Assembly: GCA_023422555.1 (NCBI GenBank)
Contig: JAFAGQ010000157.1
Coordinates: 1 to 25,084 of the forward strand
Length of the DNA: 25,084 bases
Origin: Pseudomonadota bacterium
Lineage (GTDB): Bacteria > Pseudomonadota > Gammaproteobacteria > Burkholderiales > Burkholderiaceae_B
Direction: 5' to 3'
In this document: one piece after another, positions 1 through 7,378 of the stretch
Layout: every line of letters starts with the position of its first letter
How positions within the stretch are numbered: position 1 is the stretch's first letter
Program-made: the position numbers and the translations under genes
The notes under the pieces: model-generated
Database searches by the model: none
What the model was told of the DNA's origin: nothing
What the model saw: only the letters and a program-made list of their open reading frames with translations

Positions 1-1524
1 CAGCCCATGGACAACACGCCAAGAGCCGCCATTTCCGGCGAGTTTGGCAGTCGTTCAAAACGCAGCGGCAGCTTTACCCTGAGCCAGCCGATTATCGAAG
101 ACACGTTATATGGCTCCATTTCGGGCAACTGGTCAGCACAGGATGGATTCATCCGGAATACCTACACGGACAGAAAGGACGACCGCAGAGAACGCGGCAA
201 TCTGAACCTGGGTCTGCGCTGGACACCCACGCCCGCGACCGATATCACGCTGCGCTATTCCCGCCAGGAGTTTCACGATGGGTCCGCACTGTGGGGCAGT
301 CCCACTGCAGAAAGAAAAACTGTGGCTTCCGGCACCAAAGGCTGGAACCGTTCACGTGGCCAGACACTGTCCCTGAATGCATCGCACGAGATGAACTCGG
401 GCCTCACATTCCGGTCCATTACCGCCTATAACGACTATCGTGACCGGGTGCAGCAGGATACAGACTTCATGCCGCCCGATGTCCTTCATGTTGGCCGTGA
501 TCATCATTTTCGCACCCTGTCCCAGGAATTTCGTCTGGAGGGCAAGGCCGGCAAGGCGGACTGGCTGGTGGGGGTCTTTGCGGACAAGCAGGACAATGAT
601 GTCGTGAATATATCAAAGCTGATGACCGGCAGCAGCAATCTGAACGTCGGACAAAAAGGCAGTTCACTGGCTTTGTTCACCAACTGGAACGTACCGCTGA
701 ACGATGCCTGGACAGTGTCGCTGGGTGGGCGTCTTGAGCGAAACAACGTCTCCATACGAACGCCGGCAGGCCAGAAGATGAGCGAGGGATGGACCCATTT
801 TTCACCCAGGCTCGCATTGCAGTATCAGTACAGCCCGAATCATCAGTGGTATGTCAGCGTCGCCAAAGGGGTCCGCACCGGCGGCTTCAATGTCGTGTCG
901 CCGGCAGTCGATTTCATGCCTTACAGTCCGGAACGAACCCTGTCGTATGAGACGGGGCTGAAGGGCTCGTTTGACAATCAGCGGGGCCGGTATTCGCTGG
1001 CGGCCTATTTCATGAACGTGAAAAACATGCAGGTGATGCAGATGCCATCACCCGGCATGATGTATATCACCAGTGCCGCCTCTGCAGATTCAAAAGGGGT
1101 GGAGCTGGACGTCGATTATCTGCTGGCGCCGGGCTGGCGCGTGAATGCGGGTCTGGCCTGGAACCGCACCCGCTTTAATCGCTTTGCAGACGGTGGTGCC
1201 GATTATGCCGGCAAGCGCAACCCCTTCGCGCCCGACCTGAGCGGTCACGCGGGCATTCGCTACACCACTTCAAAAGGCTGGTACGCACAGGCCGACCTGG
1301 TGGGAACCGGCAAAGTCTATCTGGATGCCGCCAACAACTACAAGCGTAACGGCTACGGGCTGATCAATCTCACTGCCGGCTATGCAGGCAAAAACTGGGA
1401 GGTGGCTGCATACGTCAGGAATGCTGCCAACAAAAAATATGATGCCGTGGGTTACCAGAATGGTTTTGTGACCGTCTACAGCCCGCCAAGAGAAGTGGGC
1501 TTGCGGCTCACGTGGCGTCTTTGA
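1..1524 (+). CDS. TonB-dependent siderophore receptor, FyuA-like, 5'-truncated by window edge
   Basis: This is an outer-membrane, TonB/ExbBD-driven importer of a ferric siderophore. The frame is open from base 1, so only the C-terminal ~507 residues are present; the signal peptide, TonB box and most of the plug lie upstream of the window. What remains is a beta-barrel of alternating amphipathic strands with long loops, ending in REVGLRLTWRL at the C-terminus. From memory, the start (QP..NTPR, then a SGS/LYGS strand) and segments such as VAKGVRTGGFNVV, KGVELDVDYLLAPGW and YGYxNG-like endings match the yersiniabactin receptor FyuA and relatives. The methyltransferase gene follows after 12 bp, and an RhtX/FptX permease and PchR-like regulator come next, which supports siderophore uptake. 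The ligand cannot be read from the sequence. The family is secure; the FyuA subgroup is likely. Confidence 0.9.
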   Translation, partial: QPMDNTPRAAISGEFGSRSKRSGSFTLSQPIIEDTLYGSISGNWSAQDGFIRNTYTDRKDDRRERGNLNLGLRWTPTPATDITLRYSRQEFHDGSALWGSPTAERKTVASGTKGWNRSRGQTLSLNASHEMNSGLTFRSITAYNDYRDRVQQDTDFMPPDVLHVGRDHHFRTLSQEFRLEGKAGKADWLVGVFADKQDNDVVNISKLMTGSSNLNVGQKGSSLALFTNWNVPLNDAWTVSLGGRLERNNVSIRTPAGQKMSEGWTHFSPRLALQYQYSPNHQWYVSVAKGVRTGGFNVVSPAVDFMPYSPERTLSYETGLKGSFDNQRGRYSLAAYFMNVKNMQVMQMPSPGMMYITSAASADSKGVELDVDYLLAPGWRVNAGLAWNRTRFNRFADGGADYAGKRNPFAPDLSGHAGIRYTTSKGWYAQADLVGTGKVYLDAANNYKRNGYGLINLTAGYAGKNWEVAAYVRNAANKKYDAVGYQNGFVTVYSPPREVGLRLTWRL

Positions 1525-1536
1525 ATAAGGGTAAGA

Positions 1537-2577
1537 ATGAATTTTTCCAGTCCACACGCGCTCCAGGCATTTTGGGATATTGCAGCAGCACCGGTGCAGG
1601 CCAGTGCCCTGGAACTGGCACTGAGCCATAACCTCTTTGATCATCTGCAGACGGAAAAGTCTGTGGATGAGATTGCCGATGTCCTGGATATGAAAACGGG
1701 CCCCGTCTCGGTCTGGTTCGATCTCTTATGGAGCATGTCATTGCTGTTCAGGAATGAACCCGAACAGACCAGACCCGAGGCCAGGAAATACGCATGTACC
1801 GACCTGGCAAGACGGTATCTGGTTTCTTCCTCGCCTGAAGATTGCAGAATGGCACTGACCTACCGCCTGCGCTTCCTGCGACATGCAGGCACCCAGTTCG
1901 AAGATTTCCTGCGGTTCGCACGCAGCGATCGCATCATGCAGGGCGCAGAAGCCACGCAGACCAACTGGGCCACGGCGGCAGAACAACAGATCAGCCAGGA
2001 GCAGCGGGCCGTCAGCGTCCCGTCGATCCTGCAACGTATGCAACTGGCTTCGTCGCTTCCTGCCAATGGCCGGTTTCTAGATCTGGGTGGCGGACCGGGA
2101 CATATTGGCATTGCCTTTGCCCGCCATTTGCCGCAATGGACAGGAACCGTCTGTGATCTGCCCGCCACTGCCGCGGTCGCCAAATCCACGATAGCGAATG
2201 CCGGCCTGGCAGACAGAATCAGCGTGCACTCTGCCGATCTTGAAGTCGATGAGATTGGCAGCGGTTACGACCTGATCTGGTGTTCCTGCGTGCTGCATTT
2301 CCTGCGTGATCCGGCGGCAACGCTGCAGAAAATGTTCGCGGCGCTCAACCGCAACAGCAGACTTTACATTGCCCATGCAGAAGTTCCGCGTGATGCAGGG
2401 GTCGCATCCCGCGTGCTGCCCTTTTACGCTTCCATGATGTTGCGTGGACGTTTCATTCCGGCGCAGGACCAAATGCGCAAACTGCTTGCCGATGCCGGCT
2501 TTACCCAAATCCAGTCTCTGGGCGAAATTACTTTTCCCATGACGCCCGTCTGGCTTTATCAAGGAGTCAAACCATGA
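1537..2577 (+). CDS. SAM-dependent O-methyltransferase (plant-OMT-like, dimerisation domain plus Rossmann domain)
   Basis: The protein is a 346-residue cytoplasmic class I methyltransferase. Residues ~10-95 form a winged-helix dimerisation-like domain (ELALSHNLFDHL, VDEIADVLDM). Residues ~165-340 are the SAM-binding fold: motif I LDLGGGPG at 181-188, an acidic D207 after the second strand, and VLHFLRD at 252-258. H254 in that last motif sits where small-molecule OMTs carry their catalytic histidine (aligned by eye). The start follows GGGTAAG, 12 bp after the receptor stop, and the stop overlaps the next ATG (ATGA), so translation of the three genes is probably coupled. Placement suggests the substrate is a siderophore or its precursor, but no NRPS or other biosynthetic gene is visible. 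It could instead methylate an unrelated aromatic or polyketide. The fold is secure; the substrate is unknown. Confidence 0.85.
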   Translation: MNFSSPHALQAFWDIAAAPVQASALELALSHNLFDHLQTEKSVDEIADVLDMKTGPVSVWFDLLWSMSLLFRNEPEQTRPEARKYACTDLARRYLVSSSPEDCRMALTYRLRFLRHAGTQFEDFLRFARSDRIMQGAEATQTNWATAAEQQISQEQRAVSVPSILQRMQLASSLPANGRFLDLGGGPGHIGIAFARHLPQWTGTVCDLPATAAVAKSTIANAGLADRISVHSADLEVDEIGSGYDLIWCSCVLHFLRDPAATLQKMFAALNRNSRLYIAHAEVPRDAGVASRVLPFYASMMLRGRFIPAQDQMRKLLADAGFTQIQSLGEITFPMTPVWLYQGVKP

Positions 2578-3881
2578 CCAGCCCGATCTCCGCAACGGAA
2601 ACAGTTATGCATGGCGGGACCGACAGCGCAGGTGGCAAATCCGCTGTGGCGCAATCAGGCTATCTGCGCTTGCAACTGTTGCTTGGCTGGATCAATCTGA
2701 CCCTGACTGCGCCAGTCGTTTATCTTTACGTCGGTCTGCCCCTGGTGCTACGTCAGCATGGCTGGTCCGCAACGGATATCGGTCTGCTGCAACTTGCCGG
2801 TCTGCCTGCCATTCTCAAATTTCTTCTGGCCGCACCCGTTGACCGGTACCCTTTGGGGAAAACTGGCTACCGTCGCTGGGGAATGCTTCTTGCACTGGTG
2901 TATGTCCTCCTTTTGCTGCTATTTTCCGGCGTCACGCTGCAGACGACGCCCTGGTCGGTTCTGTTCATGCTGGCGCTGAGCATCAACCTGATGGGCACCT
3001 GGACCGATGTACCGGTCAATTCGCTGGCGATTCGATACTTGCCGGAATCCGAGAGGCTGCGCGCCGGCGCAATCCGTTCCGCAGCAACGTCGCTGGGCGC
3101 GATTGCCGGTGGCGGCATCATGCTTTTTTTATATAGTCGCCATGGCTGGGCCCTGCCTTTGCAGGTGATGGCCGTGGCCATTGCATCGGGTTTTGTTCTG
3201 CTCGCCTTCCACCGTCTTCAGGCCGTCTCCGGCAATCCCGGGCAACAGGCAACCGGCCGCACTGGCTGGCGCACCTGGCAGACGTATTTCCGCCTTCCCG
3301 GACATGGTAAATGGGCCATTCTGATGCTGTTTTATTTCCCGTTCGTTGGCGCTGCGTGGGTTTACCTGAAACCCTTGTTGCTTGACAGCGGTCTGTCGGC
3401 CGGAAAGATTGCGATGATCGTCGGTATTGCCGGTGGCGTCCTATCGGCACTGGCCAGTCTGGTAGCCGCAAGATTGACAAAGCGATATGGCATGACGCGG
3501 ATGCTGCCCGGTTTTGCCTGGCTCAATGTCGCAACGCTGCTGCTGATCCTGCTGCTTGTTGCTACCGGTGCGCCGGCAGGCGCATTGGTGGGCGCGGCAT
3601 TCCTGCTGGCGATTGCCGTAGGTGCGGCATCCGGTCTGGTGTTTGGCGTCATGATGTATTTTGTTCGCCCTGGACTGCAGGCGCTTGATTACGGTATACA
3701 GTCAAGCCTGTTCATTCTGACCAGAACGCTGGTACCCGCCATCGCCGGTATCCTGATTGACCGTACCGGCTATGCCGGCATGCTGGGCGCGCTTGTCACT
3801 GGCGCGCTCGTCATTGCCTGGGTAACCACAACATGGCGTCAGTCTCTTTCGTCTGCCATAATCGCTTCGAGCGGGAAATAA
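2574..3881 (+). CDS. MFS siderophore permease, RhtX/FptX family
   Basis: This is a 435-residue inner-membrane protein with about 12 hydrophobic segments. It most likely moves the siderophore (iron-loaded or desferri) across the cytoplasmic membrane once the receptor has delivered it to the periplasm. The N-terminal ~28 residues are polar and cytosolic. TM1 begins near LLLGWINLTLTAPVV, and the TM2/TM3 loop carries the conserved LKFLLAAPVDRYP and YRRWG elements that I associate with RhtX (rhizobactin 1021 uptake) and FptX (pyochelin uptake). A strong AAGGAG lies 7 nt before the ATG, which overlaps the methyltransferase stop by 4 bp. RhtX and FptX work as single-protein alternatives to ABC permeases, which agrees with the absence of ABC genes here. 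Export rather than import cannot be excluded. Confidence 0.85.
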   Translation: MTSPISATETVMHGGTDSAGGKSAVAQSGYLRLQLLLGWINLTLTAPVVYLYVGLPLVLRQHGWSATDIGLLQLAGLPAILKFLLAAPVDRYPLGKTGYRRWGMLLALVYVLLLLLFSGVTLQTTPWSVLFMLALSINLMGTWTDVPVNSLAIRYLPESERLRAGAIRSAATSLGAIAGGGIMLFLYSRHGWALPLQVMAVAIASGFVLLAFHRLQAVSGNPGQQATGRTGWRTWQTYFRLPGHGKWAILMLFYFPFVGAAWVYLKPLLLDSGLSAGKIAMIVGIAGGVLSALASLVAARLTKRYGMTRMLPGFAWLNVATLLLILLLVATGAPAGALVGAAFLLAIAVGAASGLVFGVMMYFVRPGLQALDYGIQSSLFILTRTLVPAIAGILIDRTGYAGMLGALVTGALVIAWVTTTWRQSLSSAIIASSGK

Positions 3882-3963
3882 AGAGAGCACGGCGCTTCGG
3901 CAATCTGTTGCCGTTGATGCAGACACCCACAATCCGTTCTTCATGGTGAAAAATGGTATTATC

Positions 3964-3982
3964 GTAAATAATAATCATTTAC
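3964..3982. promoter_or_regulatory. Fur-box-like operator upstream of the PchR-like regulator
   Basis: The 19-mer gtaaataataatcatttac is a near-perfect inverted repeat (arms GTAAAT/ATTTAC, one inner mismatch). It matches the classical Fur consensus GATAATGATAATCATTATC at 14 of 19 positions by direct count. It lies ~50 bp before the ATG of the AraC-type gene, in an AT-rich stretch where a promoter would be expected. Known Fur biology predicts that iron-loaded Fur represses the regulator, as reported for pchR in Pseudomonas. Confidence 0.7.
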
Positions 3983-4035
3983 ATTATTTATGAATTCGGG
4001 AGCATTTCGTTTTGAAACGTTCCCACGGAGATGAA

Positions 4036-5001
4036 ATGGGTAAATGTCCGTGCCGTTTAACAGCCGACGAGTTGCGTACCCTGCGCCCGCTGGATGACGG
4101 CCGTGTCAGAACGCAATTGCCGGAGGAACTCGGCAATTGCTATACCGAATCAATCATGCTTGAATCAGGTATTCTGATTGGAAGACTGCATTACCACCCG
4201 GACCGGCCGCTGGTGGAAGAATCCTCAGGTCCGCATAAAGGGCGTGTTCTTGTGGTCACGGTTGGTCTGCAGGGCCAGTCCTCCTACTGCGGCGAAAATA
4301 CCAATGAGGTTCTGTTCAAGTCAGGGCACACCACCATTACCGCATTCCAGGCCTTGCGCGGCGAACGCAGCTATGAGGAAAAACAGCCGGTAGCCCAGCT
4401 CAGGGTGGTCATCAGTGCGCCTACGTTGCGCAAGTATGTCGGCGAGGCCCGTGCCGACAAGATTCTGGGCAATGCGCCGTTTGAACGCGTGGGCTTTTTC
4501 AGTACCAGCAGCGCCACCATGGCGCATGCTGCCGCCATCAACCGGTATATGCAGGCAGCAACGCGAGATCAGGCAAATCCGCATCAGCTTGAACTGCACA
4601 TCCACGCCCTGAGCCTGTTGTCAGAACAGTTCAAGGAACTGGCTCCGGTAGAAACGGAATTAGCCGGCGGCTTTTCTTCGGATGATGTCGAGCGACTGGA
4701 ACGTGCGCGGGATATTATTGCGCACCAGCTGCATCTGCCATTGACCAGCCAGTACCTGGCGACACAGGTCGGCATCAATGAGCACAAACTGAAGGAAGGG
4801 TTCCGCTACCTTTACGACAATACGCCTTCAGGCGTGGTATTGGAACAGCGCATGCGCAAGGCGTATACCCTGCTGGAATCAGGACAGCAGGTTGCACAGA
4901 CGGCATGGCAGGTGGGATACAAATATCCGAACAATTTTTCCGTGGCCTTCACTCGCTACTTCGGAAAAGCGCCAAAAACCATTTTCCAGAAAACCGCCTG
5001 A
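4036..5001 (+). CDS. AraC-family transcriptional regulator, PchR/AlcR-like
   Basis: This is a cytoplasmic regulator of 321 residues, probably sensing the intracellular ferric siderophore and activating the receptor-methyltransferase-permease genes. The N-terminal ~200 residues are a ligand-sensing domain of PchR type (LHYHPDRPL, VTVGLQG, TTITAFQALRGERSYEEKQP). The C-terminal ~100 residues hold two helix-turn-helix units: LTSQYLATQVGINEHKLKEG, and VAQTAWQVGYKYPNNFSVAF with the typical YFGKAP end. I chose the ATG at 4036 because GGAG sits 5 nt upstream; an in-frame TTG at 4012, with GGGAG 9 nt upstream, would add eight residues. A Fur-box-like palindrome lies just upstream. It faces convergently into the aldo/keto reductase gene across a tandem-repeat array. 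Confidence 0.88.
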   Translation: MGKCPCRLTADELRTLRPLDDGRVRTQLPEELGNCYTESIMLESGILIGRLHYHPDRPLVEESSGPHKGRVLVVTVGLQGQSSYCGENTNEVLFKSGHTTITAFQALRGERSYEEKQPVAQLRVVISAPTLRKYVGEARADKILGNAPFERVGFFSTSSATMAHAAAINRYMQAATRDQANPHQLELHIHALSLLSEQFKELAPVETELAGGFSSDDVERLERARDIIAHQLHLPLTSQYLATQVGINEHKLKEGFRYLYDNTPSGVVLEQRMRKAYTLLESGQQVAQTAWQVGYKYPNNFSVAFTRYFGKAPKTIFQKTA

Positions 5002-5024
5002 AGGGTTACGGCGGGCGGGGTCTC

Positions 5025-5114
5025 GCGTAATTTCCTCTTGCGTTATTTCCTCTTGCGTTATTCCGCCCTGCGTTACCCCAACCTGCGTTATCCCGCCTTT
5101 CGTTATCTGTTACC
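5025..5114. repeat. 15-bp tandem repeat array, six degenerate units
   Basis: Six consecutive 15-bp units begin at 5025, 5040, 5055, 5070, 5085 and 5100. Most start GCGTTA, e.g. gcgttatttcctctt and gcgttattccgccct, with pyrimidine-rich 3' halves. Units 1-2 are nearly identical and the last is the most diverged. The array starts 24 nt after the AraC-gene stop, and the stop codon of the convergent aldo/keto reductase (TTA on the + strand, 5103-5105) lies inside unit 6. Because the period is a multiple of three, units 2-5 carry further TAA stops in the reductase frame. Confidence 0.9.
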
Positions 5115-6179
5115 AGGCTGATCTGATCCGGCAGGCTTGGCATACGAGCTGAAGTCTCCCGGACCTTCGCTGGCAGGATAGGGAACACGGCCTCTGACCG
5201 GATGACCCGGATCACTGTAGCCTGGCGTAGACGCATGACCTGGCGTAACCAGGGAATCGATCAGTGCTTCATCGTCTTCTGTCAGACGATATTCCAGCGC
5301 TTTCAGGTAGGCCTGCCATTGCTCAAAGGTACGGGGGCCCACAATTGCCGAGGTCACATAGCGATTGTTCAGCACCCAGGCCAGCGCGAAATCGGCTGCC
5401 GACACACCGCGTTGCTCGGCATGGGCTTTGACTTTCTGTGCGACCAGCAAGGATTCCGCCCGAAACTCGGTCTGCTGTATGCGCTTGTCGCCCCGACCCG
5501 CCCGGGAATCCGGTGGGGGTGGCGCATCGGCGGCGTACTTGCCTGTCAGCACCCCACGAGCCAGCGGGCTGTAGGAAATCACGCCGATGCCATAGTTGGC
5601 AGCTGCAGGCAGCTGTTCCACCTCTGCCTGACGGGAGACCAGGTTATACAAGGGCTGGCTGGCAACGGGACGATCGATGCCCAGCGCATCAGCCAGTCTG
5701 ACCGTTTCGGCTATTTTCCAGCCGCGAAAGTTGGAAACACCAAAGTACCGCAGCTTGCCCTGACGAATGAGGTCGGCAATGGCGCGGATGGCTTCGCCCA
5801 GCGGTTCATCCGGAATCTCGCGATGGATATAAAGGATGTCGAGATAGTCGGTGCCCAGTCGCTTCAGGCTGGCTTCGACCGACTGGAAAATCCACTTGCG
5901 TGACATGCCGCGCTCATTCGGTCCCTCGCCTGCCGGATTGGCCAGTTTTGAAGCCAGCACCCAGAAATCACGATTGTCTTTGAGCGCGCGACCCACCACT
6001 CTTTCAGACTCTCCGGCGTTGTAGACATCTGCCGTGTCAATGGAGTTGATACCGCGTTCTCTGGCATCCTGAATAATGCGATGCGACTGTGCTTCGTCAG
6101 TCGCGCCGCCAAACATCATGGTGCCCAATGTGAGTGGAGAAATCCTAAGCCCGCTTTTACCAAGATACCGATATGACAT
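5103..6179 (-). CDS. Aldo/keto reductase
   Basis: This is a cytosolic NADPH-dependent carbonyl reductase on a TIM barrel, 358 residues long. The catalytic tetrad is visible: D48 (NSIDTADVY), Y53, K78 (LASKLA) and H119 (YIHRE). The NADP-binding C-terminal region includes YSPLARGVLTGKY and VGPRTFEQW. The start has GGAG 8 nt upstream. The C-terminus is longer than I expect for this class: after PGYSDPGHPVRGRVP there are about 20 low-complexity residues rich in Gly, Ser and Pro, and the stop codon falls in the tandem repeat array, so the tail may have arisen through repeat turnover. It stands alone between convergent AraC and upstream asparaginase genes. The physiological aldehyde or ketone is unknown. 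Confidence 0.9.
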   Translation of the reverse strand: MSYRYLGKSGLRISPLTLGTMMFGGATDEAQSHRIIQDARERGINSIDTADVYNAGESERVVGRALKDNRDFWVLASKLANPAGEGPNERGMSRKWIFQSVEASLKRLGTDYLDILYIHREIPDEPLGEAIRAIADLIRQGKLRYFGVSNFRGWKIAETVRLADALGIDRPVASQPLYNLVSRQAEVEQLPAAANYGIGVISYSPLARGVLTGKYAADAPPPPDSRAGRGDKRIQQTEFRAESLLVAQKVKAHAEQRGVSAADFALAWVLNNRYVTSAIVGPRTFEQWQAYLKALEYRLTEDDEALIDSLVTPGHASTPGYSDPGHPVRGRVPYPASEGPGDFSSYAKPAGSDQPGNR

Positions 6180-6216
6180 GTGTTGTTCTCCAGAAATTTC
6201 AGATGAAATATACCGC

Positions 6217-6258
6217 CGTTTATTGGGTGCCGCTTATTGGGTGTCGCTTATTGGGACC
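6217..6258. repeat. 14-bp tandem repeat, three units, spanning the asparaginase stop codon
   Basis: Three 14-bp units lie at 6217-6230 (cgtttattgggtgc), 6231-6244 (cgcttattgggtgt) and 6245-6258 (cgcttattgggacc). Unit 3 contains the asparaginase stop (TTA on +, TAA on -, at 6248-6250). Units 1 and 2 carry the same TAA at 6220-6222 and 6234-6236. As 14 is not a multiple of three, the three stops occupy all three - strand frames. Confidence 0.9.
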
Positions 6259-7240
6259 AGGCTGCCAGCAACTCCTGCAGCGCAGGCCGCGCCAGATCAT
6301 TCCAGACAGCGGCGCACAGCAGCAGCCTCGCCTTGCGCGGACACAGCCAGCCGCCCATCAGAATGCCATGCTGCTGCAGATCAATCTCTGCGCCTTTATA
6401 GCCATAAACCGATGTGGTGGTACTGCCCGAACCGGTACGACTGCACATGATGACAGGAATATGTGCCGCCGCATCAACCAGCCGATCTCGCATCCGTTCA
6501 GACGCATGGCCCGAACCAAACCCGGCCACTACAATTCCGGCATACCCTGCCTCCATGGCAAATGTGATCATATCGGGATCGTCATCCAGGCTGTGTTCAA
6601 GCAGCATCACTTTCCTGCTGAAAGCCTCGGGAATCGGCAGTCGCGGCGCCGCGGGCGTTTCCCGCAAATAGCGGACCACGTTTTCCTGCACCACGCCGAC
6701 AGGCCCGAAGACCGGAGAGACGAATGCGTTGACATGCGTGGTATGCGTTTTGCGCACGCGCCGAGCTTCATGAATGTCGTCATTCATCACAACCAGTGCA
6801 CCACGTCCGATACTCGATTCCGCGGCAGCGACCTGTACAGCGGCCAGCAGATTGGCGCTTCCGTCCGCACCTGGCATTTGAGGATTGCGCATCGCGCCCA
6901 TCAGCACCAACGGTTGCGGCAGGGTCCAGAACAGATCAAGCAAAAACGCCGTTTCTTCCAGCGTGTCTGTCCCCTGCGTGATGACCACGCCTTGCGCACC
7001 TTGCTCAACCTGCTCCTGTGCCCAGGCCAGCGTATCGAACAGATGCTGAAAGCGGATAGAACCACTGCCAATTCTGGCCAGCGTATGCAACCTGAGTTCT
7101 GCGGCCTGCTCCAGGCCAGGCACTGACTGCGCCAGTTCTTTGGCGCCCAGATTGGAACTGACGCCCTGCTCTCCAGGTTTGCCGGTCATGCTGATCGTGC
7201 CCCCCAGGGCACCAATGGAAATAACGGGTTTGCTGTTCAT
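6248..7240 (-). CDS. L-asparaginase (type I/II asparaginase-glutaminase family)
   Basis: The enzyme hydrolyses L-asparagine, possibly also L-glutamine, to the acid plus ammonia. It has 330 residues, normal for the family. GGTIS at 13-17 gives the nucleophile T15. QGTDTLEET at 89-97 gives the T91-D92 pair, where Q89 replaces the more usual His or Ser. K164 in RVRKTHTTHVNAF completes the second triad. No signal peptide is seen, so a cytoplasmic enzyme is likely, although periplasmic type II enzymes share the fold. No clear Shine-Dalgarno precedes the ATG. A terminator ends transcription from ttuC before this gene, so it should have its own promoter in 7241-7283. Aspartate produced here would feed C4-acid metabolism. 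Confidence 0.92.
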   Translation of the reverse strand: MNSKPVISIGALGGTISMTGKPGEQGVSSNLGAKELAQSVPGLEQAAELRLHTLARIGSGSIRFQHLFDTLAWAQEQVEQGAQGVVITQGTDTLEETAFLLDLFWTLPQPLVLMGAMRNPQMPGADGSANLLAAVQVAAAESSIGRGALVVMNDDIHEARRVRKTHTTHVNAFVSPVFGPVGVVQENVVRYLRETPAAPRLPIPEAFSRKVMLLEHSLDDDPDMITFAMEAGYAGIVVAGFGSGHASERMRDRLVDAAAHIPVIMCSRTGSGSTTTSVYGYKGAEIDLQQHGILMGGWLCPRKARLLLCAAVWNDLARPALQELLAAWSQ

Positions 7241-7283
7241 ACCAAATTGACGTTAACGGTTTTACTTTATCAGACGATACCAG

Positions 7284-7321
7284 AAAAAATCGCCGGCCCC
7301 CACATACGGAGACCCGGCGAT
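7284..7321 (-). terminator. Intrinsic terminator after the ttuC-like gene
   Basis: On the - strand an 8-bp perfect stem (ATCGCCGG / CCGGCGAT; + strand arms 7289-7296 and 7314-7321) with a 17-nt loop is followed directly by TTTTTT. It lies ~58 nt downstream of the dehydrogenase stop and separates it from the asparaginase gene. Confidence 0.8.
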
Positions 7322-7378
7322 GAATGTGCACCCAGGACGGTGCCTGCAAATGGGTTTGACTGCTAATGCGTATGACTG

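Noticed and set aside
3898..3913. Hairpin cggcaa-tctg-ttgccg after the siderophore permease as terminator
   Set aside because: Only a 6-bp stem and no T-tract; too weak to call.
4892..5152. + strand ORF ending in a Cys-containing pentapeptide repeat (ISSCV-like)
   Set aside because: The repeat is simply the 15-bp array read in another frame, and the N-terminal half overlaps the AraC gene.
6173..7126. Long + strand ORF (317 codons) antisense to the asparaginase gene
   Set aside because: The opposite strand encodes a complete asparaginase with all catalytic motifs. The antisense product has no recognisable motif and is a codon-bias shadow.
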